Assembly (NCBI GenBank): GCA_019636245.1
Contig: JAHBXX010000029.1
Location: 1 to 64,000, forward strand
Length of the DNA: 64,000 nucleotides
Direction of reading: 5' to 3'
DNA from: Planctomycetota bacterium
GTDB lineage: Bacteria > Planctomycetota > UBA1135 > UBA2386
Part shown: positions 28,781 to 38,279 of the stretch, piece after piece
Layout of the letters: every line of letters begins with the position of its first letter
Numbering within the stretch: position 1 is the first letter of the stretch
Program-made: the position numbers and the translations under genes
The notes under the pieces: model-generated
What the model saw: only the letters and a program-made list of their open reading frames with translations
Database searches by the model: none
Told to the model about the DNA's origin: nothing

Positions 28781-31720
28781 CTAGCGGCCGGCCCTGGCCT
28801 CGGCGTTGGCGCGCATCCGGTCGACGATCGGGCCGAACCCGGCCATGCCGCGCACTTCGGCGAACCACGCACTGGTCGCCAGGAACTCGTGGTCCGGACA
28901 GCCGAGGTCGGCGGCGCGCTGCAGCAGGTCGAGGCAGCGCCGGCGTCGCTCGTCGAGGCACCGGTCGCGGTCGGCCGCCGGCAGCGCCTGGTCGGCGCGC
29001 AGGTGGAAGCAGACGTTGGCCAGCAGCATGCCCGCGATGCGCTGCGTCTGGGCGTCGTCCGGCCGCATCGCGGCCATGCGTTCGGCGGCGTCGGCCATCG
29101 CCGCGTGGTCGCGCTGTTCGCCGGCGATCCGCGCGAGGTAGTTCCACGCGTTGGCCGCGATCACCGGCCAGCGCGGGTCGTCGGGCGCGTCGGCGCGGAT
29201 CTCGTCGAGCAGCTGGATCGCCTGGTGGAACGTCGCCGCGGCGCCGCTGAAGTCGCGTGCCTCGAGGCGCATCGCGCCCAGGTTGCTCAGCGAGGTCGCC
29301 AGGTTGCCGCGTCCCGACACGGTGCCGCCATCGACCGCGACCAGCCGGCGCAGCGTCGCGATCGCTTCGCCGTAGAGCGTCTGCGCTTCGTCACGCCGAT
29401 CCGGCAGGCGCTGCAGCGTGAACGCCAGGGTGTTCAGCGTGCCGGCCCGCACGGTCAGCGCGTTGGCGTGCTGCGGCAGTTCGGCCAGCAGCGCGTCGAT
29501 CGCGGCGAGGCTGCGCCGCGCCGCTGCTTCGGCGCCGGCGGCATCCCCGGCCTGGCGCAGCAGTTTCGCCGTCACATCGTGCACGCGTGCGACGGCGACC
29601 CGCTCGATCGACGACAGCGTCGTCGGGTCCGGCGCCGCGCCGAGGGCCAAGGCCGCCTCGGCGGCCTCCCGGGCCGACGCGTAGTCGCCGGATTGGTGGT
29701 GCAGGCAGGCCGCGTCGGCGGCAGCGGCGAGCACCATCTCGCGCAGCGACGGCGACGTCGCGTCGTTCGCCTCGGCGGCTTGCCACAGCGCGCGGATCTC
29801 CCGCTGGACGGCTGCGGCATCGGCGTAGCGCTCGAGCAGCGCGTCCGTCGTGCCGGCGACCCGCAGGTACTCGACGAGCTTGGCGATCGCGGCGGGATCG
29901 GCGGGGGCCTCCTCGACGAGCCGCTGCTGCAGCGCGATGGCCTCGGCGATCGCCGCGCGGGCGTCGGCGCGGTCGCCGAGCTGGACCATGGTGCCAGCGA
30001 GCATGGCGATGGCGTCGGCCAGCGCATGCCGCGCCGCCGGTGACTCGCCCTCGGTGGCCAGCCGGGAGCGAGCCAGCGCCACGGCCCGCTCGGCCTCGGT
30101 CCGCGCCTGCTCCAGCAGCCCGAGCTCGAGGTCGACGCGGGCCAGCTCGACGGCCGACTCGGCGGCCTGCGCGAGCAGTTCCGGATCGCCGGTGGCCTCG
30201 GCGAGGAAGCGGGCGTGGAAGGCACGCGCCGCGGCGAGCAGGTCGCGGCGCAGCTCCTGCATGTGCGGCACGTCGCGCAGTTCCTCGCTGCCGACGCGCG
30301 TCAGCAGCGTCTGCACGGCGGCGCGGGCGTGGTCGCGGTGCCGTCTGGCCTCCGCGGTGGCGCGGTGCGCCGCGTCGCGTTGCTCTTCCGCCACGCCCAG
30401 GGCCGCGCGGATCGACGCGTTGGCGGCGCGCTGCTGCAGCCAGAACGCCGTCGGCGCGACCACCAGCAACAGCACCGCCGCCGCCGCCGCGACCGCCGTC
30501 GCGGGACGTCGCTGCGCCCAGCGCCGGAGCACCAGGGGCAGCGTCGCCGGCCTGGCCTGCACCGGTCGTCGTTCGAGCAGGTTGTCGAGGTCGGCCGCGA
30601 ACGCGCGCATCGTCGCGTAGCGCGCGGCGCGTTCGGGCGCCATCGCCGTGCGGCAGACCAGCTCCGTCTCACGGGACACGGCCGGGTTCCGGACCCGCAG
30701 CGCCGGCGGGTGCGCGGCCCGCACGTTCTCCCGGGTGCGCTCCGCCGACTCGGCGGCGTAGGGGGAATGCAGGGTCAGCAGTTCGCACAACGTGACGCCG
30801 AGCGACCACACGTCGGTGCGGGCATCCAGTTCCTCGCCGCGGACCTGCTCGGGCGACATGTAGGCCGGGCTGCCGAGCTGGCCCTGGGTCAGTCGCGCCG
30901 AGCCGTCGCTGAGCGCCAACCCGAAGTCGAGCAGCAGGGCGCGGCCATCCGGCGTGACGACCACGTTCGACGGCTTGACGTCGCGGTGCAGCACGCCGCG
31001 TTCGTGGGCGTGCACCAGGGCGTCGGCGACGGCGCGCGCGAGCCGCAGGCTGGCCGCCGACCAGCCGCCGAGGAACAGCGGCGGCCGGGTCGCCGACGTC
31101 GCGGATCCGCCGGCGCCGCCGGCGCTGCGCCGTGACGCGGCGATGCGCAGCACGGTCTGCTCGAGGTCGGCGCCGGTCAGCGCGGCGGGCGGGCGATCCT
31201 GCACCGCTTCGAGCACCTGGTCGAGCGGGGCGCCGTCGACCAGTTCCATCGCCAGCCACGGCAGGCCGGCGGTCTCGCCGGCGTCGTAGACCGGCACGAT
31301 GCCGGGGTGCTGCAGCCGCGCGATGGCGTTCACTTCGCGGGCGAAGCGCTCGCGCGCGCCGGCGAAGCAGAGCTGCTCCGGCCGGACCAGCTTCAGCGCG
31401 ACGCGGCGGCCAAGGGACGCCTGCTCGGCGGCGTAGACCATGCCCATGCCGCCGCTGCCGATGCGGTGCAGCGGCCGGTAGTCGCCGAGCCGCTCGGGCA
31501 GGCCGGCTGTCTCGGCGCCGCCTTGCGCGGCGGCGAGGAAGCCGAGGTCGGCGAGCCGTCGCGCATGCGCGCGCAGTCGCGCGGCATGGCCGGGGTGTTC
31601 GGCGCAGGCGGCTTCGATGGCGCTGTCGCCATGGCGTTCCATCGCCTGCAGCAGGTCGACGAGCACGTCCTCGAACGGACGGGCTGCACCGGCATCGGCA
31701 GCAGGAGAAGGGTCGGGCAT
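28781..31720 (-). CDS. Ser/Thr protein kinase with C-terminal TPR domain
   Basis: A 979-residue membrane-anchored Hanks-type kinase. The kinase domain spans about residues 79-375: glycine loop IGSGGMGMVY, Lys110 in VALKLV, catalytic Asp247 in HRDVKPSN, DFGLA, and activation-segment GSPAYMSPEQ. An unusual Gly/Ala/Ser-rich insert (about 185-215) separates the hinge and the catalytic loop. A single membrane helix near 400-425 (AVAAAAAVLLLVVAPTAFWL) is followed by TPR-like helices to the C-terminus, presumably outside the cytoplasm. It is divergent from an ECF sigma factor gene only 53 bp away, a common planctomycete arrangement in which kinase and sigma factor form one signalling unit. The signal is unknown. 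Confidence 0.92.
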   Translation of the reverse strand: MPDPSPAADAGAARPFEDVLVDLLQAMERHGDSAIEAACAEHPGHAARLRAHARRLADLGFLAAAQGGAETAGLPERLGDYRPLHRIGSGGMGMVYAAEQASLGRRVALKLVRPEQLCFAGARERFAREVNAIARLQHPGIVPVYDAGETAGLPWLAMELVDGAPLDQVLEAVQDRPPAALTGADLEQTVLRIAASRRSAGGAGGSATSATRPPLFLGGWSAASLRLARAVADALVHAHERGVLHRDVKPSNVVVTPDGRALLLDFGLALSDGSARLTQGQLGSPAYMSPEQVRGEELDARTDVWSLGVTLCELLTLHSPYAAESAERTRENVRAAHPPALRVRNPAVSRETELVCRTAMAPERAARYATMRAFAADLDNLLERRPVQARPATLPLVLRRWAQRRPATAVAAAAAVLLLVVAPTAFWLQQRAANASIRAALGVAEEQRDAAHRATAEARRHRDHARAAVQTLLTRVGSEELRDVPHMQELRRDLLAAARAFHARFLAEATGDPELLAQAAESAVELARVDLELGLLEQARTEAERAVALARSRLATEGESPAARHALADAIAMLAGTMVQLGDRADARAAIAEAIALQQRLVEEAPADPAAIAKLVEYLRVAGTTDALLERYADAAAVQREIRALWQAAEANDATSPSLREMVLAAAADAACLHHQSGDYASAREAAEAALALGAAPDPTTLSSIERVAVARVHDVTAKLLRQAGDAAGAEAAARRSLAAIDALLAELPQHANALTVRAGTLNTLAFTLQRLPDRRDEAQTLYGEAIATLRRLVAVDGGTVSGRGNLATSLSNLGAMRLEARDFSGAAATFHQAIQLLDEIRADAPDDPRWPVIAANAWNYLARIAGEQRDHAAMADAAERMAAMRPDDAQTQRIAGMLLANVCFHLRADQALPAADRDRCLDERRRRCLDLLQRAADLGCPDHEFLATSAWFAEVRGMAGFGPIVDRMRANAEARAGR

Positions 31721-31751
31721 GCGTGCGGTCGGCGGCGCGGGAACGGCGTGG

Positions 31752-31757
31752 TAATCT
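31752..31757 (+). promoter_or_regulatory. -10-like TAATCT in the kinase/ECF intergenic gap
   Basis: A TAnnnT hexamer 16 nt before the GTG start of the ECF gene gives a leader of about 10 nt. The gap between the divergent genes is only 53 bp, so both promoters must share it. Confidence 0.4.
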
Positions 31758-31773
31758 CCGGACCCGAGCCGCC

Positions 31774-32388
31774 GTGACGACGATCCTACAGCTGGCCGAG
31801 CGTGCCGCGCAGGGCGACCGGGCCGCCATCGACCGGCTGCTCGAACTGCACCTGCCGGCGGTGCGCGCGTTCGTGCGCGCCCACATGACCCGCCAGCTGC
31901 GCGCCCGGGAGTCCGCGTCGGACATCGTGCAGTCCGTCTGCCGGGAGCTGCTGACGCACCAGGAGCGGTTCCGGCACCCCAGCGAGGGGGCGTTCGCCGC
32001 CTGGCTGTTCACCACCGCCCGGCGCAAGGTCCAGAACCGCATCCGCGACCTCGCGCGGCAGAAGCGCGACGCCGGCCGCGAACAGCCGCTCGGCGAAGGC
32101 GGCCCGGACGTCGCCGCGCTCGGCTCCGCGTATGCGCGGTTCTCGAGCCCGAGCCAGGGCCTGATGCGGCGCGAGGAGCTCGAACGCCTGGAGCTGGCGC
32201 TCGAGCAGCTCTCGCCGGAGCACCGCGAGGTGCTGACGCTGGCGCACCTCGCCGGTCTGTCGCGGGCCGAGATCGCCGCGCAGATGGGCCGCAACGAGGA
32301 GGCGGTGCGGTCGATGCTCTACCGGGCGATGGCGAAGCTGTCGCTGCTGCTGGAGGCGGAGCCGGAACATCCCCTGCCGGGGGCCTGA
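31774..32388 (+). CDS. ECF-type RNA polymerase sigma factor
   Basis: A 204-residue sigma-70 family protein. Region 2 is about residues 20-100 (DRLLELHLPAVRAFVRAHM, ASDIVQSVCRELL, FAAWLFTTARRKVQNRIRD). Region 4 is about 140-195 (LEQLSPEHREVLTLAHLAGLSRAEIAAQMG, a helix-turn-helix that reads the -35 element). The start is the GTG giving VTTILQLAERA; no ATG lies close. No anti-sigma gene is next to it. The divergent kinase-TPR gene is the likely partner and might phosphorylate or sense for it, by analogy with planctomycete ECF groups linked to kinases. Confidence 0.92.
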   Translation: MTTILQLAERAAQGDRAAIDRLLELHLPAVRAFVRAHMTRQLRARESASDIVQSVCRELLTHQERFRHPSEGAFAAWLFTTARRKVQNRIRDLARQKRDAGREQPLGEGGPDVAALGSAYARFSSPSQGLMRREELERLELALEQLSPEHREVLTLAHLAGLSRAEIAAQMGRNEEAVRSMLYRAMAKLSLLLEAEPEHPLPGA

Positions 32389-32440
32389 CCTGCCGCCGCG
32401 GCCGTGACGCGGGCGTCGGCAGCGCCATTCCCCCGGCCGG

Positions 32441-33574
32441 TCAAGGACGCACCCAGGCGCTGCCGACCTGGACGTAGAGCACCGTGTCCTCGGGTCCGAA
32501 GGCGACGTCGAGACCGACGTGGATGCCGTACTCGCGCGCAATCTCGTAGCGCAGACCGATGCCGCCGGCGGTCGCCTGCGCGCCGCCGCTGAGCCGATCG
32601 AGATCGCTCCATGCCGCGCCGACGCCCGCGAAGCCGACGGCGCTGATCCGGCCCCAGAACTGCCAGCGCAGCTCCGCCTCGACGGACGCGATCGCCTCGC
32701 CCTGGTAGCGCAACAACGGCACGCCGCGCAGCGGCACGAACGGCTGCAGGTAGAACGGCGCGCCGCCGAACGTGGCCGCGGCATCGCCACGCAGCCCCAG
32801 GAACAGCCGTTCGGCGAGCGGCGTGAAGTGCATGCCGAGCAGGTAGGCGCGCTGGAACTCCTCGTCGCCGCCCAGGGCCGGACCGAACAGGCCGAGCGTC
32901 GCCTCGAAGTAGCTGCCCGTGGTCGGCGTGAACATGTTGTCGCGCGAGTCGTAGGTCACCGACGGCGTCAGCGCGGCGATCGTGGAGGAGCGGTCGAACG
33001 ACGGCAGCCCGGGGCTGCCCGCCGGGGCGTCGAACGACACGTCGACGCGAGCGACGCCGTAGCCGAGGCCTATCCACCACGGGGAATCGGCCAGGCGGTA
33101 CCTCGCTTCCAGGCTGACGCCGAGCGGGTCGAGGTTGTAGCGCAGCGGGCGCCGGTCGAGGGTCGGGTCCTCGCCGAGGCCGTGGAAGTCGAGGTTGGCG
33201 GCGCCGTCGACCAGGAACACGCGCGTCTGCAGGCGGTCGTCGAGCCAGTAGCGCAGGTCGCCGGCCGCCAGCGCACGGGAACCGTTCTCGGTCGCGGCCC
33301 CGCCGAGCATCGTGATGTCGGGGCGGCCGTGGCCGCCCTTGGCGTCGCCGAGCGGCCGGCTGAGGAAGGCCAGGCCGCCGGCGGCGCCGTAGCCGACGGC
33401 CGGTTCGGTGATCGGCATCACGACCGGCAGGAAGCCGTACTTCTCCTTCAGGAAGTCGCTGATGTCGAACCAGTCGTCGTCGCCTGCGTTCCGGGGCGGG
33501 GCCGCGACCTGGGCCAGCAGCGTCGGGCCGGCCGCCACGGCCAGGACCATCGCGCATCCACGGGCTAGGGGCAT
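32441..33574 (-). CDS. Outer-membrane beta-barrel protein, BamA/Omp85-like surface antigen
   Basis: A 377-residue protein with a signal peptide (AMVLAVAAGPTLLAQ). The body is alternating beta-strand sequence (AVGYGAAGGLAFLSRP, GVSLEARYRLADSPWWIGLGYG, TPSVTYDSRDNMFTPTTGSYFEA, FLGLRGDAAATFG). It ends with a strand of the outer-membrane type (TVLYVQVGSAWVRP). The motif TYDSRDNMFTPTTG is characteristic of the D15/BamA barrel. POTRA domains are absent, so it is not BamA itself but a single-barrel relative of the patatin-associated or generic surface-antigen class. This implies a diderm envelope. It is convergent with the upstream ECF gene. Confidence 0.82.
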   Translation of the reverse strand: MPLARGCAMVLAVAAGPTLLAQVAAPPRNAGDDDWFDISDFLKEKYGFLPVVMPITEPAVGYGAAGGLAFLSRPLGDAKGGHGRPDITMLGGAATENGSRALAAGDLRYWLDDRLQTRVFLVDGAANLDFHGLGEDPTLDRRPLRYNLDPLGVSLEARYRLADSPWWIGLGYGVARVDVSFDAPAGSPGLPSFDRSSTIAALTPSVTYDSRDNMFTPTTGSYFEATLGLFGPALGGDEEFQRAYLLGMHFTPLAERLFLGLRGDAAATFGGAPFYLQPFVPLRGVPLLRYQGEAIASVEAELRWQFWGRISAVGFAGVGAAWSDLDRLSGGAQATAGGIGLRYEIAREYGIHVGLDVAFGPEDTVLYVQVGSAWVRP

Positions 33575-33693
33575 CGGCGCGCATCCTGGTCGGCGAGGGG
33601 GGGCGGCGCAAGGATTGCAGGCGCGGCGCCGCCCGGCGTGCAGGCCGGCGGAAATCGTGGCGGCGCCCGCCCCGTATCCGCGCCCTGACCGGC

Positions 33694-34863
33694 ATGATCG
33701 CGCGCCCCCTGGCCCTGCTCCTCGCCGCCTTGGTCCTGCTGCCGGGCTGCAACAACCGCCGCAACCGGTCCGACCTGCCCGTCCTGGTGGCCGCCAGCGT
33801 GCTCGGCGGCGGCCGCGTGGCGCTGGACCCGCTGGCGGCGACCGCGGTGCTCGGCGCCCTGCTGCTGCAGAACACGCTGCCGGCGGGCACCGCCGACGGC
33901 GACATCCGGTTCCAGATCGAGGCGCCCCCCGGCGTCGGGGTGGCCGAGGACGAGGTCTTCCTGGCGCCCGGCCAGCAACGCAGCATCCCCGTGTTGACGA
34001 CGACGGTCACCCAGGCGGTGTTGCTCCTGACCGTCGTGGCGACCTACGTGCGCGGCGGGCTGGAGCGCCAGTTCCCTATCGAATGGCGCAACGCCGCGGC
34101 CAACAGCAGCGCCCTGGCGCTGGTGGAACTGCTGGCGCAGACGCAGCTGGCGGCGCTCTGGTTCACCAACTTCTTCCTGGCCGCCACAGGCTTGCCGACG
34201 CGCAACAGCAACCCGGCGGTGCCGGAGCGGATCCCGGCCGCGGCGCAGGAGATCCGGTCCTATGGCGCGCTGCTGGTGCTGCTGACCCTGGTGCAACTGC
34301 AGGCGGCGTTCAGCGGGCCCTTCGCCTTCGACGGCACGGACGGCGTGCCGACCTTCCCGATCGGCGACGGCCCCGAGGGCTTCACGGTCGCCGCCGACCC
34401 CGCCGCCGACCTGGCGGCCGGCGAGCACTGCCTGTTCTGGCTGTCGACCGAGGCGGCGATCCCGCTCGCCGATCCGACGCAGCGGTTCCAGTATGCCTTC
34501 GTCGTCGACACCGACACCGCCCCGGGCAACAACTTCGTGCCGGCGACGTCCTTCCCCGACGACTTCTTCGGCGGCACCGACCGCTGGTACGAACTCGACT
34601 ACGATCCGAGCAACGGCTGGCGCCTGCGCTGTCGGGTGGTGGGCCTCGGCAACTCGATCACCACGGTGCCGAGTGCCGCGCGCGCGATCCTCAGCGGCGA
34701 CACCCTGCTACTGGTCGTGCCGCGCAGCGAGTTCGTGGTCGCGAACCCGCCGTTCCGGGCCACGACCTTCGCGCACCTCGGCGACTTCGGCCAGAACCCG
34801 CCGTTCACCTGGTCGGGCGACCCGACGCCGCCGGTGGCGGCCGGGCTGCAGAGCTGGCAGTGA
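33694..34863 (+). CDS. Lipoprotein of unknown function
   Basis: A 389-residue protein with a signal peptide and lipobox LLPGC (Cys19). The mature part has no family I recognise. It is rich in hydrophobic beta or short helical stretches (QAVLLLTVVATYV; LALVELLAQTQLAALWF) and has an aromatic, acidic C-terminal half (YAFVVDTDTAPGN, RWYELDYDPSNGWRLRCRVVG). Short hydrophobic runs could be mistaken for membrane helices but are interrupted. It is divergent from the beta-barrel gene (about 120 bp between starts) and followed 131 bp later by an ECF/kinase pair. Envelope location by lipobox. Confidence 0.72.
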   Translation: MIARPLALLLAALVLLPGCNNRRNRSDLPVLVAASVLGGGRVALDPLAATAVLGALLLQNTLPAGTADGDIRFQIEAPPGVGVAEDEVFLAPGQQRSIPVLTTTVTQAVLLLTVVATYVRGGLERQFPIEWRNAAANSSALALVELLAQTQLAALWFTNFFLAATGLPTRNSNPAVPERIPAAAQEIRSYGALLVLLTLVQLQAAFSGPFAFDGTDGVPTFPIGDGPEGFTVAADPAADLAAGEHCLFWLSTEAAIPLADPTQRFQYAFVVDTDTAPGNNFVPATSFPDDFFGGTDRWYELDYDPSNGWRLRCRVVGLGNSITTVPSAARAILSGDTLLLVVPRSEFVVANPPFRATTFAHLGDFGQNPPFTWSGDPTPPVAAGLQSWQ

Positions 34864-34981
34864 CCGGCGTCCGGCGGCTCGGCCGGCCCCGTGGCCGCCT
34901 TGCCACGGCGCCGTGGGCAAGCGGCTGCCGCGATGGCGCTCGCCGGCGGAACCGATCGCCCAGACCAGGTCGACGCCATGG

Positions 34982-34987
34982 CAGAAT
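34982..34987 (+). promoter_or_regulatory. -10-like CAGAAT, 7 nt before the ECF start
   Basis: The hexamer differs from TAGAAT at the first base, is preceded by TG two bases upstream (extended -10 character) and is 7 nt from the ATG at 34995. It would give an essentially leaderless ECF mRNA. Confidence 0.35.
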
Positions 34988-34994
34988 GCCGGCC

Positions 34995-35573
34995 ATGGGG
35001 CCGCCCGCACGGGACGCCACGACCCGCCTGCTGCGGCGGTTGGCCGACGGCGATCCGACCGCCGCCGACGACCTGCTGCCGCTGGTCTACCAGGAGCTGC
35101 ACCGGCTGGCGCAGCGCCACATGCAGGGCGAGCGGCGCAACCACACGCTGCAGGCGACGGCCTTGCTGCACGAGGCGTGGCTGCGGCTCGTCGAGCCGGG
35201 CAACGACTACGCCGACCGCGGCCACTTCCTTCGCGTCGCCAGCAAGGCGATGCGGCACGTACTGGTCGACCACGCGCGGGCGCGCGCGGCGCAGAAGCGC
35301 GGCGGCGATCGGCGCGCCGACCTCGACGGCGAGGCGCTCGCCGCCATCGACCACGCGACCAGCCTGCTCGCCGTCGACGAGACGCTCGGTCGCCTGCAGG
35401 CCGTCGACCTGCAGCTGGCCCAGATCGTCGAACTGCGCTTCTTCGGCGGCCTCGACAATGCGGCGATCGCGGCGGCGCTCGGCCTGTCGCTGCGCAGCGT
35501 CGAGCGTGGCTGGCGCCTGGCGCGCGCGTTCGTGCTGCGCGATCTCGACGCGAAGCCGCCTGGAGGTCGCTGA
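34995..35573 (+). CDS. ECF sigma factor of the planctomycete/acidobacterial kinase-linked type
   Basis: A 192-residue sigma factor. Region 2 includes DDLLPLVYQELHRLAQRHM, the motif NHTLQATALLHEAWLRL and HFLRVASKAMRHVLVDHARARAAQKRGG. Region 4 is LQLAQIVELRFFGGLDNAAIAAALGLSLRSVERGW. The combination is typical of the ECF subgroup (TIGR02999-like) that sits beside kinase-TPR genes in planctomycetes, and differs clearly from the ECF factor at 31774. The stop overlaps the start of the kinase gene (TGATG), indicating translational coupling and a fixed stoichiometric relation. Confidence 0.92.
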   Translation: MGPPARDATTRLLRRLADGDPTAADDLLPLVYQELHRLAQRHMQGERRNHTLQATALLHEAWLRLVEPGNDYADRGHFLRVASKAMRHVLVDHARARAAQKRGGDRRADLDGEALAAIDHATSLLAVDETLGRLQAVDLQLAQIVELRFFGGLDNAAIAAALGLSLRSVERGWRLARAFVLRDLDAKPPGGR

Positions 35574-38122
35574 TGGCGACCGACTTCGGCCGCGTCCGGG
35601 CGCTGTTCGAGGCCGCGCTCGACGAGCCGGCGGCGGCGCGCAGCGAGTTCCTGCGCCGGAGCTGCGGCGGTGACGAGGCGCTGCGCGGCGAGGTCGAACA
35701 GCTGCTCGTGCTCGACGCCAGCTCGTCGCCGACCGCGCGCGTGCTCGACACCGGCGCCGATGGCCTGCTGCACACCTGCGATCCGTTGCTCGAGGTCTCG
35801 GTCGGCGGCTTCCGGCTGCGGTCGGTGCTCGGCAGCGGCGGCATGGGCACGGTCTACCTCGCCGACCAGCTCGAACCGCCGCGCCAGGTCGCGCTGAAGG
35901 TGCTGTCGCTCGGCCTCGGCGGGCCGGAGGCCGTGGCGCGCTTCCGCTTCGAGGCCGAACTGCTCGGGCGACTGCGCCATGCGGGCATCGCCCAGATCCA
36001 CGCCGCCGGCGTGCAGCGCAGCGGTGCGCTCGACCTGCCGTGGTTCGCGCTCGAACTGGTCGTCGGCGCGCGCGATCTGGTCGCCCATGCCGCCGAGCAT
36101 GCGCTCGATCTGCGGGGGCGCCTCCGGCTGCTGCTGCAGCTCTGCGACGCCGTCGGGCACGGCCACCGGCACGGCGTCGTGCACCGCGACCTCAAGCCGC
36201 AGAACGTGCTGGTCGACGCCGAGGGCCGCGTCAAGGTGATCGACTTCGGCATCGCCCGCAGCACCCATGGCGGCCCCGGGCCGGCCACCGCGCTCGGCCA
36301 CCTGGTCGGCACGCTGGCCTACATGAGTCCCGAGCAGCTCGTCGGCGGTCCCGTCGACCACCGCAGCGACATCTGGGCGCTCGGCGTCGTGGCGTTCGAG
36401 CTGATCGCCGGCCGCCGGCCGTTCGCGGCCGACGGCGCGCCGCCGTGGCAGGTCGCCGAGCGCCTGCGTTCGACGCCGCCGCTGCGCCTGACCGCCGCCG
36501 TGCCGGATGCGCCGCCGGACCTCGAGGCCGTGCTCGCCAAGGCGCTGCGCGGCGAACCGGGCGATCGCTACGAGTCGGTCGCCGCGTTCGCCGCCGACCT
36601 GGGGGCGGTGCTCGACAGCCGGCCGGTCGCGGCCCGGCCGCCGAGCCTCGGCCACCGCCTCCGCCTGCTCGCGCGGCGCCGCCGCGGCCTGGTGCTGGCG
36701 CTGGCGGCGCTCGCCGCGACCATCGCGACCGCGGTGGCCGTGCTCGCGATCCAGAACGCGGCCCTGCGGCGCCAGACCCGCCAGGCGGAGCGGGTGGCTC
36801 GCTTCGCCCGCGAGTTCCTGTTCGAGGCCGATCCCGTGCGCGAGCGCGGCATCGACTACACCGTGCGCGAGGCGCTCGACGTCGCCGCGCGCGAACTCGA
36901 CGGCGAGCGCTTCCCCGAGCCCGTCGTCGAGGCCGAACTGCGTCTCCTGGTCGGCGAGGCCTACCGCAGCCTGTCGGCGCCGGCGGCGGCCCTGCCGCAG
37001 CTCGACCGCGCGGCCGGGCTGTTCCGGGCCACGCTCGGCGACGGGGCCGCGCGCGCCCTGCAGGCCGAGATCTCGCGCGCCGGGGTGCGCTGCGATCTCG
37101 GCGACCATGCGGGTGCCGAGGCGGCACTCGCCGACGTCGTGCGCCGTGCGACCGCGGCCCTGCCCGCCGACGACCCCGTGCTGCTGCAGGCCCTGCACGA
37201 GCAGGCGTTCGTCTGGCGCGCCGCCGGCCGGCTGCAGGATGCCGAGCGGCGCTACCGCGACCTCGCCGCGGCGCGCGAACGCACGCTCGGGCCCTCGGCG
37301 TCCGGCACGGTCGCGACGCTGCACAACCTCGGCACGCTGCTGCTCGCGATGCAGCGGCCGGACGAGGCCCACGCGGTGCTGCGCGACTGCCTCGACCGCG
37401 CCACGGCCGGCGGCGAAGGCCGCCTCTCGACGTGGCAGATCGCCGACAACCTCGCCGAGGCGCTGCGCGACCTGGGGCGGCTCGACGAGGCGATCGCCGC
37501 CCACCGCACGGCGATGGCCGACTGCGCGCGGCTGCTCGGGCCGGACCACGCGCTGACGCTCGGCTGCGGCTACCACCTGCTGAAGGCGCTGCACCGCCGC
37601 GGCGATCGTGCCGAGTTCGCGGCCCTGGCCGGCGAGCTGCTGCCGCGCTGCGAACGCACGTTCGGGCCCGAGCATCGCCGCACCATGGACATGCTCACCG
37701 CGGTGGCCATCGCCCGCCAGCAGGCCGGCGACGCCACCGGCGCCTGCGCCGACTTCGGCCGCGCCTTCGCGACCCAGCGCCGGCAGCTCGGCGCCGCGCA
37801 TCCCGACACGTTCACGGCCGGCCACAACCTCGCCGCCGCGCAACTGGCCGCCGGCGCGTTCGCCGACGCCCTCGCGACGGGCACGGCGCTCGTCGAGGTC
37901 CTGCCCGACGCGACCGACCTGCTGCCCGGCGTGGCCGGCTGCTCGCAGCTCCTGTTCGCCGAGGCGCTGGCGGGCCTGGGCGACGAACGCGCCGACGCGG
38001 CGGCGGGTCTGGCCCTCGAACGGCTGCAGACCGAACTGCCCGCCGGCCATCCCCTGCGCCAGCGGGCGGAGCAGCTGGTCGGCCGGCTCGCCGCCGCGCG
38101 CGGCGGTGGGGCGGGGCGGTGA
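35573..38122 (+). CDS. Ser/Thr protein kinase with C-terminal TPR domain, coupled to an ECF factor
   Basis: An 849-residue membrane kinase. A short helical N-terminus (FEAALDEPAAARSEFLRRSC, seen in kinases of this type) precedes the kinase domain at about 80-360: GSGGMGTVY, Lys109 in VALKVL, Asp206 in HRDLKPQN, DFGIA, GTLAYMSPEQ. A membrane helix near 375-400 (GLVLALAALAATIATAVAVLAI) leads to a TPR region (LHNLGTLLLAMQRPDEA; HNLAAAQLAAGAFADAL). Start: GGAGG 6 nt upstream, overlapping the ECF stop. Together with the sigma factor it makes a two-gene signalling operon. Output genes and signal are not identifiable. Confidence 0.93.
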   Translation: MATDFGRVRALFEAALDEPAAARSEFLRRSCGGDEALRGEVEQLLVLDASSSPTARVLDTGADGLLHTCDPLLEVSVGGFRLRSVLGSGGMGTVYLADQLEPPRQVALKVLSLGLGGPEAVARFRFEAELLGRLRHAGIAQIHAAGVQRSGALDLPWFALELVVGARDLVAHAAEHALDLRGRLRLLLQLCDAVGHGHRHGVVHRDLKPQNVLVDAEGRVKVIDFGIARSTHGGPGPATALGHLVGTLAYMSPEQLVGGPVDHRSDIWALGVVAFELIAGRRPFAADGAPPWQVAERLRSTPPLRLTAAVPDAPPDLEAVLAKALRGEPGDRYESVAAFAADLGAVLDSRPVAARPPSLGHRLRLLARRRRGLVLALAALAATIATAVAVLAIQNAALRRQTRQAERVARFAREFLFEADPVRERGIDYTVREALDVAARELDGERFPEPVVEAELRLLVGEAYRSLSAPAAALPQLDRAAGLFRATLGDGAARALQAEISRAGVRCDLGDHAGAEAALADVVRRATAALPADDPVLLQALHEQAFVWRAAGRLQDAERRYRDLAAARERTLGPSASGTVATLHNLGTLLLAMQRPDEAHAVLRDCLDRATAGGEGRLSTWQIADNLAEALRDLGRLDEAIAAHRTAMADCARLLGPDHALTLGCGYHLLKALHRRGDRAEFAALAGELLPRCERTFGPEHRRTMDMLTAVAIARQQAGDATGACADFGRAFATQRRQLGAAHPDTFTAGHNLAAAQLAAGAFADALATGTALVEVLPDATDLLPGVAGCSQLLFAEALAGLGDERADAAAGLALERLQTELPAGHPLRQRAEQLVGRLAAARGGGAGR

Positions 38123-38141
38123 AGCGCGGCCACGCGGATGG

Positions 38142-38161
38142 CGTGGGCGGCTAGGCCCACG
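38142..38161. terminator. Short hairpin between convergent kinase and nuclease genes
   Basis: CGTGGGC and its exact complement GCCCACG flank a 6-nt loop, 20 nt after the kinase stop and before the convergent gene's stop. No T-tract, so any terminator role is weakly supported. Confidence 0.3.
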
Positions 38162-38279
38162 ACCACCAGGGCGACACCGAGCCGAGGCAGGCCCCTGGTT
38201 CGTGTTCCTGGCCGTGCCGGCGCGCGGCACCAGACAACGGTCCTGGCCAGCGCGTGCCCGGCGCCGGCCGTCCGTCGTG

